From: a virus
Direction: 5' to 3' (one strand)
IMG/VR virus record: IMGVR_UViG_3300030451_002475
Coordinates: 1-22,279 of that record
Length of the DNA: 22,279 bases
Below the pieces are notes generated by a model. It did no database searches and was not told the DNA's origin. It worked only from the letters and a program-made list of their open reading frames with translations. How positions within the stretch are numbered: the first letter of the stretch is position 1; each line of letters opens with the position of its first letter. This document shows positions 22,191 to 22,279 of the stretch, in pieces. The translations under genes were made by a program, and so were the position numbers.

Positions 22191-22279
22191 GTAGAAAATT
22201 AAAAGTTTTAGATTTATTTTCAGGTATCGGAGGATTTGCTTTAGGTTTAGACTCAACAGGTTTTTTTGAGACAGTAAAA
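22187..22279 (+). CDS. DNA (cytosine-5) methyltransferase, N-terminal part (runs off window)
   Basis: Thirty-one codons from a GTG at 22187, with GGAGAGA ahead of it, overlapping the DUF3310 stop by four bases. KVLDLFSGIGGFALGLDSTG is motif I of C5 cytosine methyltransferases, where FSGIGG binds S-adenosylmethionine; it lies at residues 6-25 as expected for the family. Catalytic PC and ENV motifs would lie beyond the window. A phage-borne orphan methyltransferase could protect its DNA from host restriction, but no cognate nuclease gene is visible here. Confidence 0.85.
   Translation, partial: MSRKLKVLDLFSGIGGFALGLDSTGFFETVK

Overview
This window looks like about 22 kb of a lytic-type tailed-phage genome of the kind recovered from ocean surface metagenomes. 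The reasons are the AT-rich composition (many lines are 15-30% G+C), tightly packed genes that overlap by 1 to 11 nt, strings of small beta-rich fibre genes with marine-phage N-termini, large glutamine- and alanine-rich internal virion proteins, and a holin / M15 peptidase lysis pair. There is no integrase, rRNA or tRNA. Composition and family types would suit a phage of low-G+C marine alphaproteobacteria such as SAR11, but that host is an inference. No contractile-sheath gene is visible and the internal proteins look like ejection proteins, so a podovirus-like virion is the best guess.

Layout. (1) Positions 1-3959, plus strand: a fibre/adhesin array, comprising a truncated fibre gene, two C1q/TNF-like jelly-roll proteins, two paralogous fibre proteins that share an unusually conserved 38-nt block, a tail-fibre-assembly-like small protein between them, a protein built of five ~22-residue repeats, and another fibre-like protein. 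(2) 3971-6933: a 742-residue tail-tube/hub-like protein with inserted modules, then three small structural-type genes, one of only 55 codons. (3) 6946-14341: four large genes (665, 317, 449 and 1030 aa) that I read as internal virion / DNA-ejection proteins. (4) 14341-15029: holin-like membrane protein and M15 endolysin, closing the late operon. (5) 15030-15118: a G+C-rich, highly self-complementary non-coding spacer where the two transcription directions converge. (6) 15119-17195, minus strand: an SNF2-type helicase and two small unknown genes. (7) 17196-17248: a palindromic divergent promoter. (8) 17249-22279, plus strand: a replication module with a small unknown gene that appears leaderless, a coiled-coil phage protein, an ssDNA-binding-like protein, an archaeo-eukaryotic (TOTE-type) primase, a UvrD-like SF1 helicase, DUF3310, and the start of a C5 cytosine methyltransferase that runs off the window.

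How it works together (inference). Early transcription probably starts at the divergent promoter near 17230. To the right it drives primase, helicase and their accessory proteins; to the left it drives the SNF2 helicase. Late transcription enters from upstream of the window and runs through fibres, tail, internal proteins and lysis, meeting the leftward early transcript at the structured spacer.

The most interesting non-coding signals are the near-perfect mirror promoter (11-bp arms giving TTGACA-N17-TATATG on both strands), the predicted leaderless start at 17249, and the multi-pairing spacer at 15026-15108. No stretch longer than 300 bases lacks a gene. The largest gaps are 96 bases (15669-15764) and 89 bases (15030-15118), both described below.
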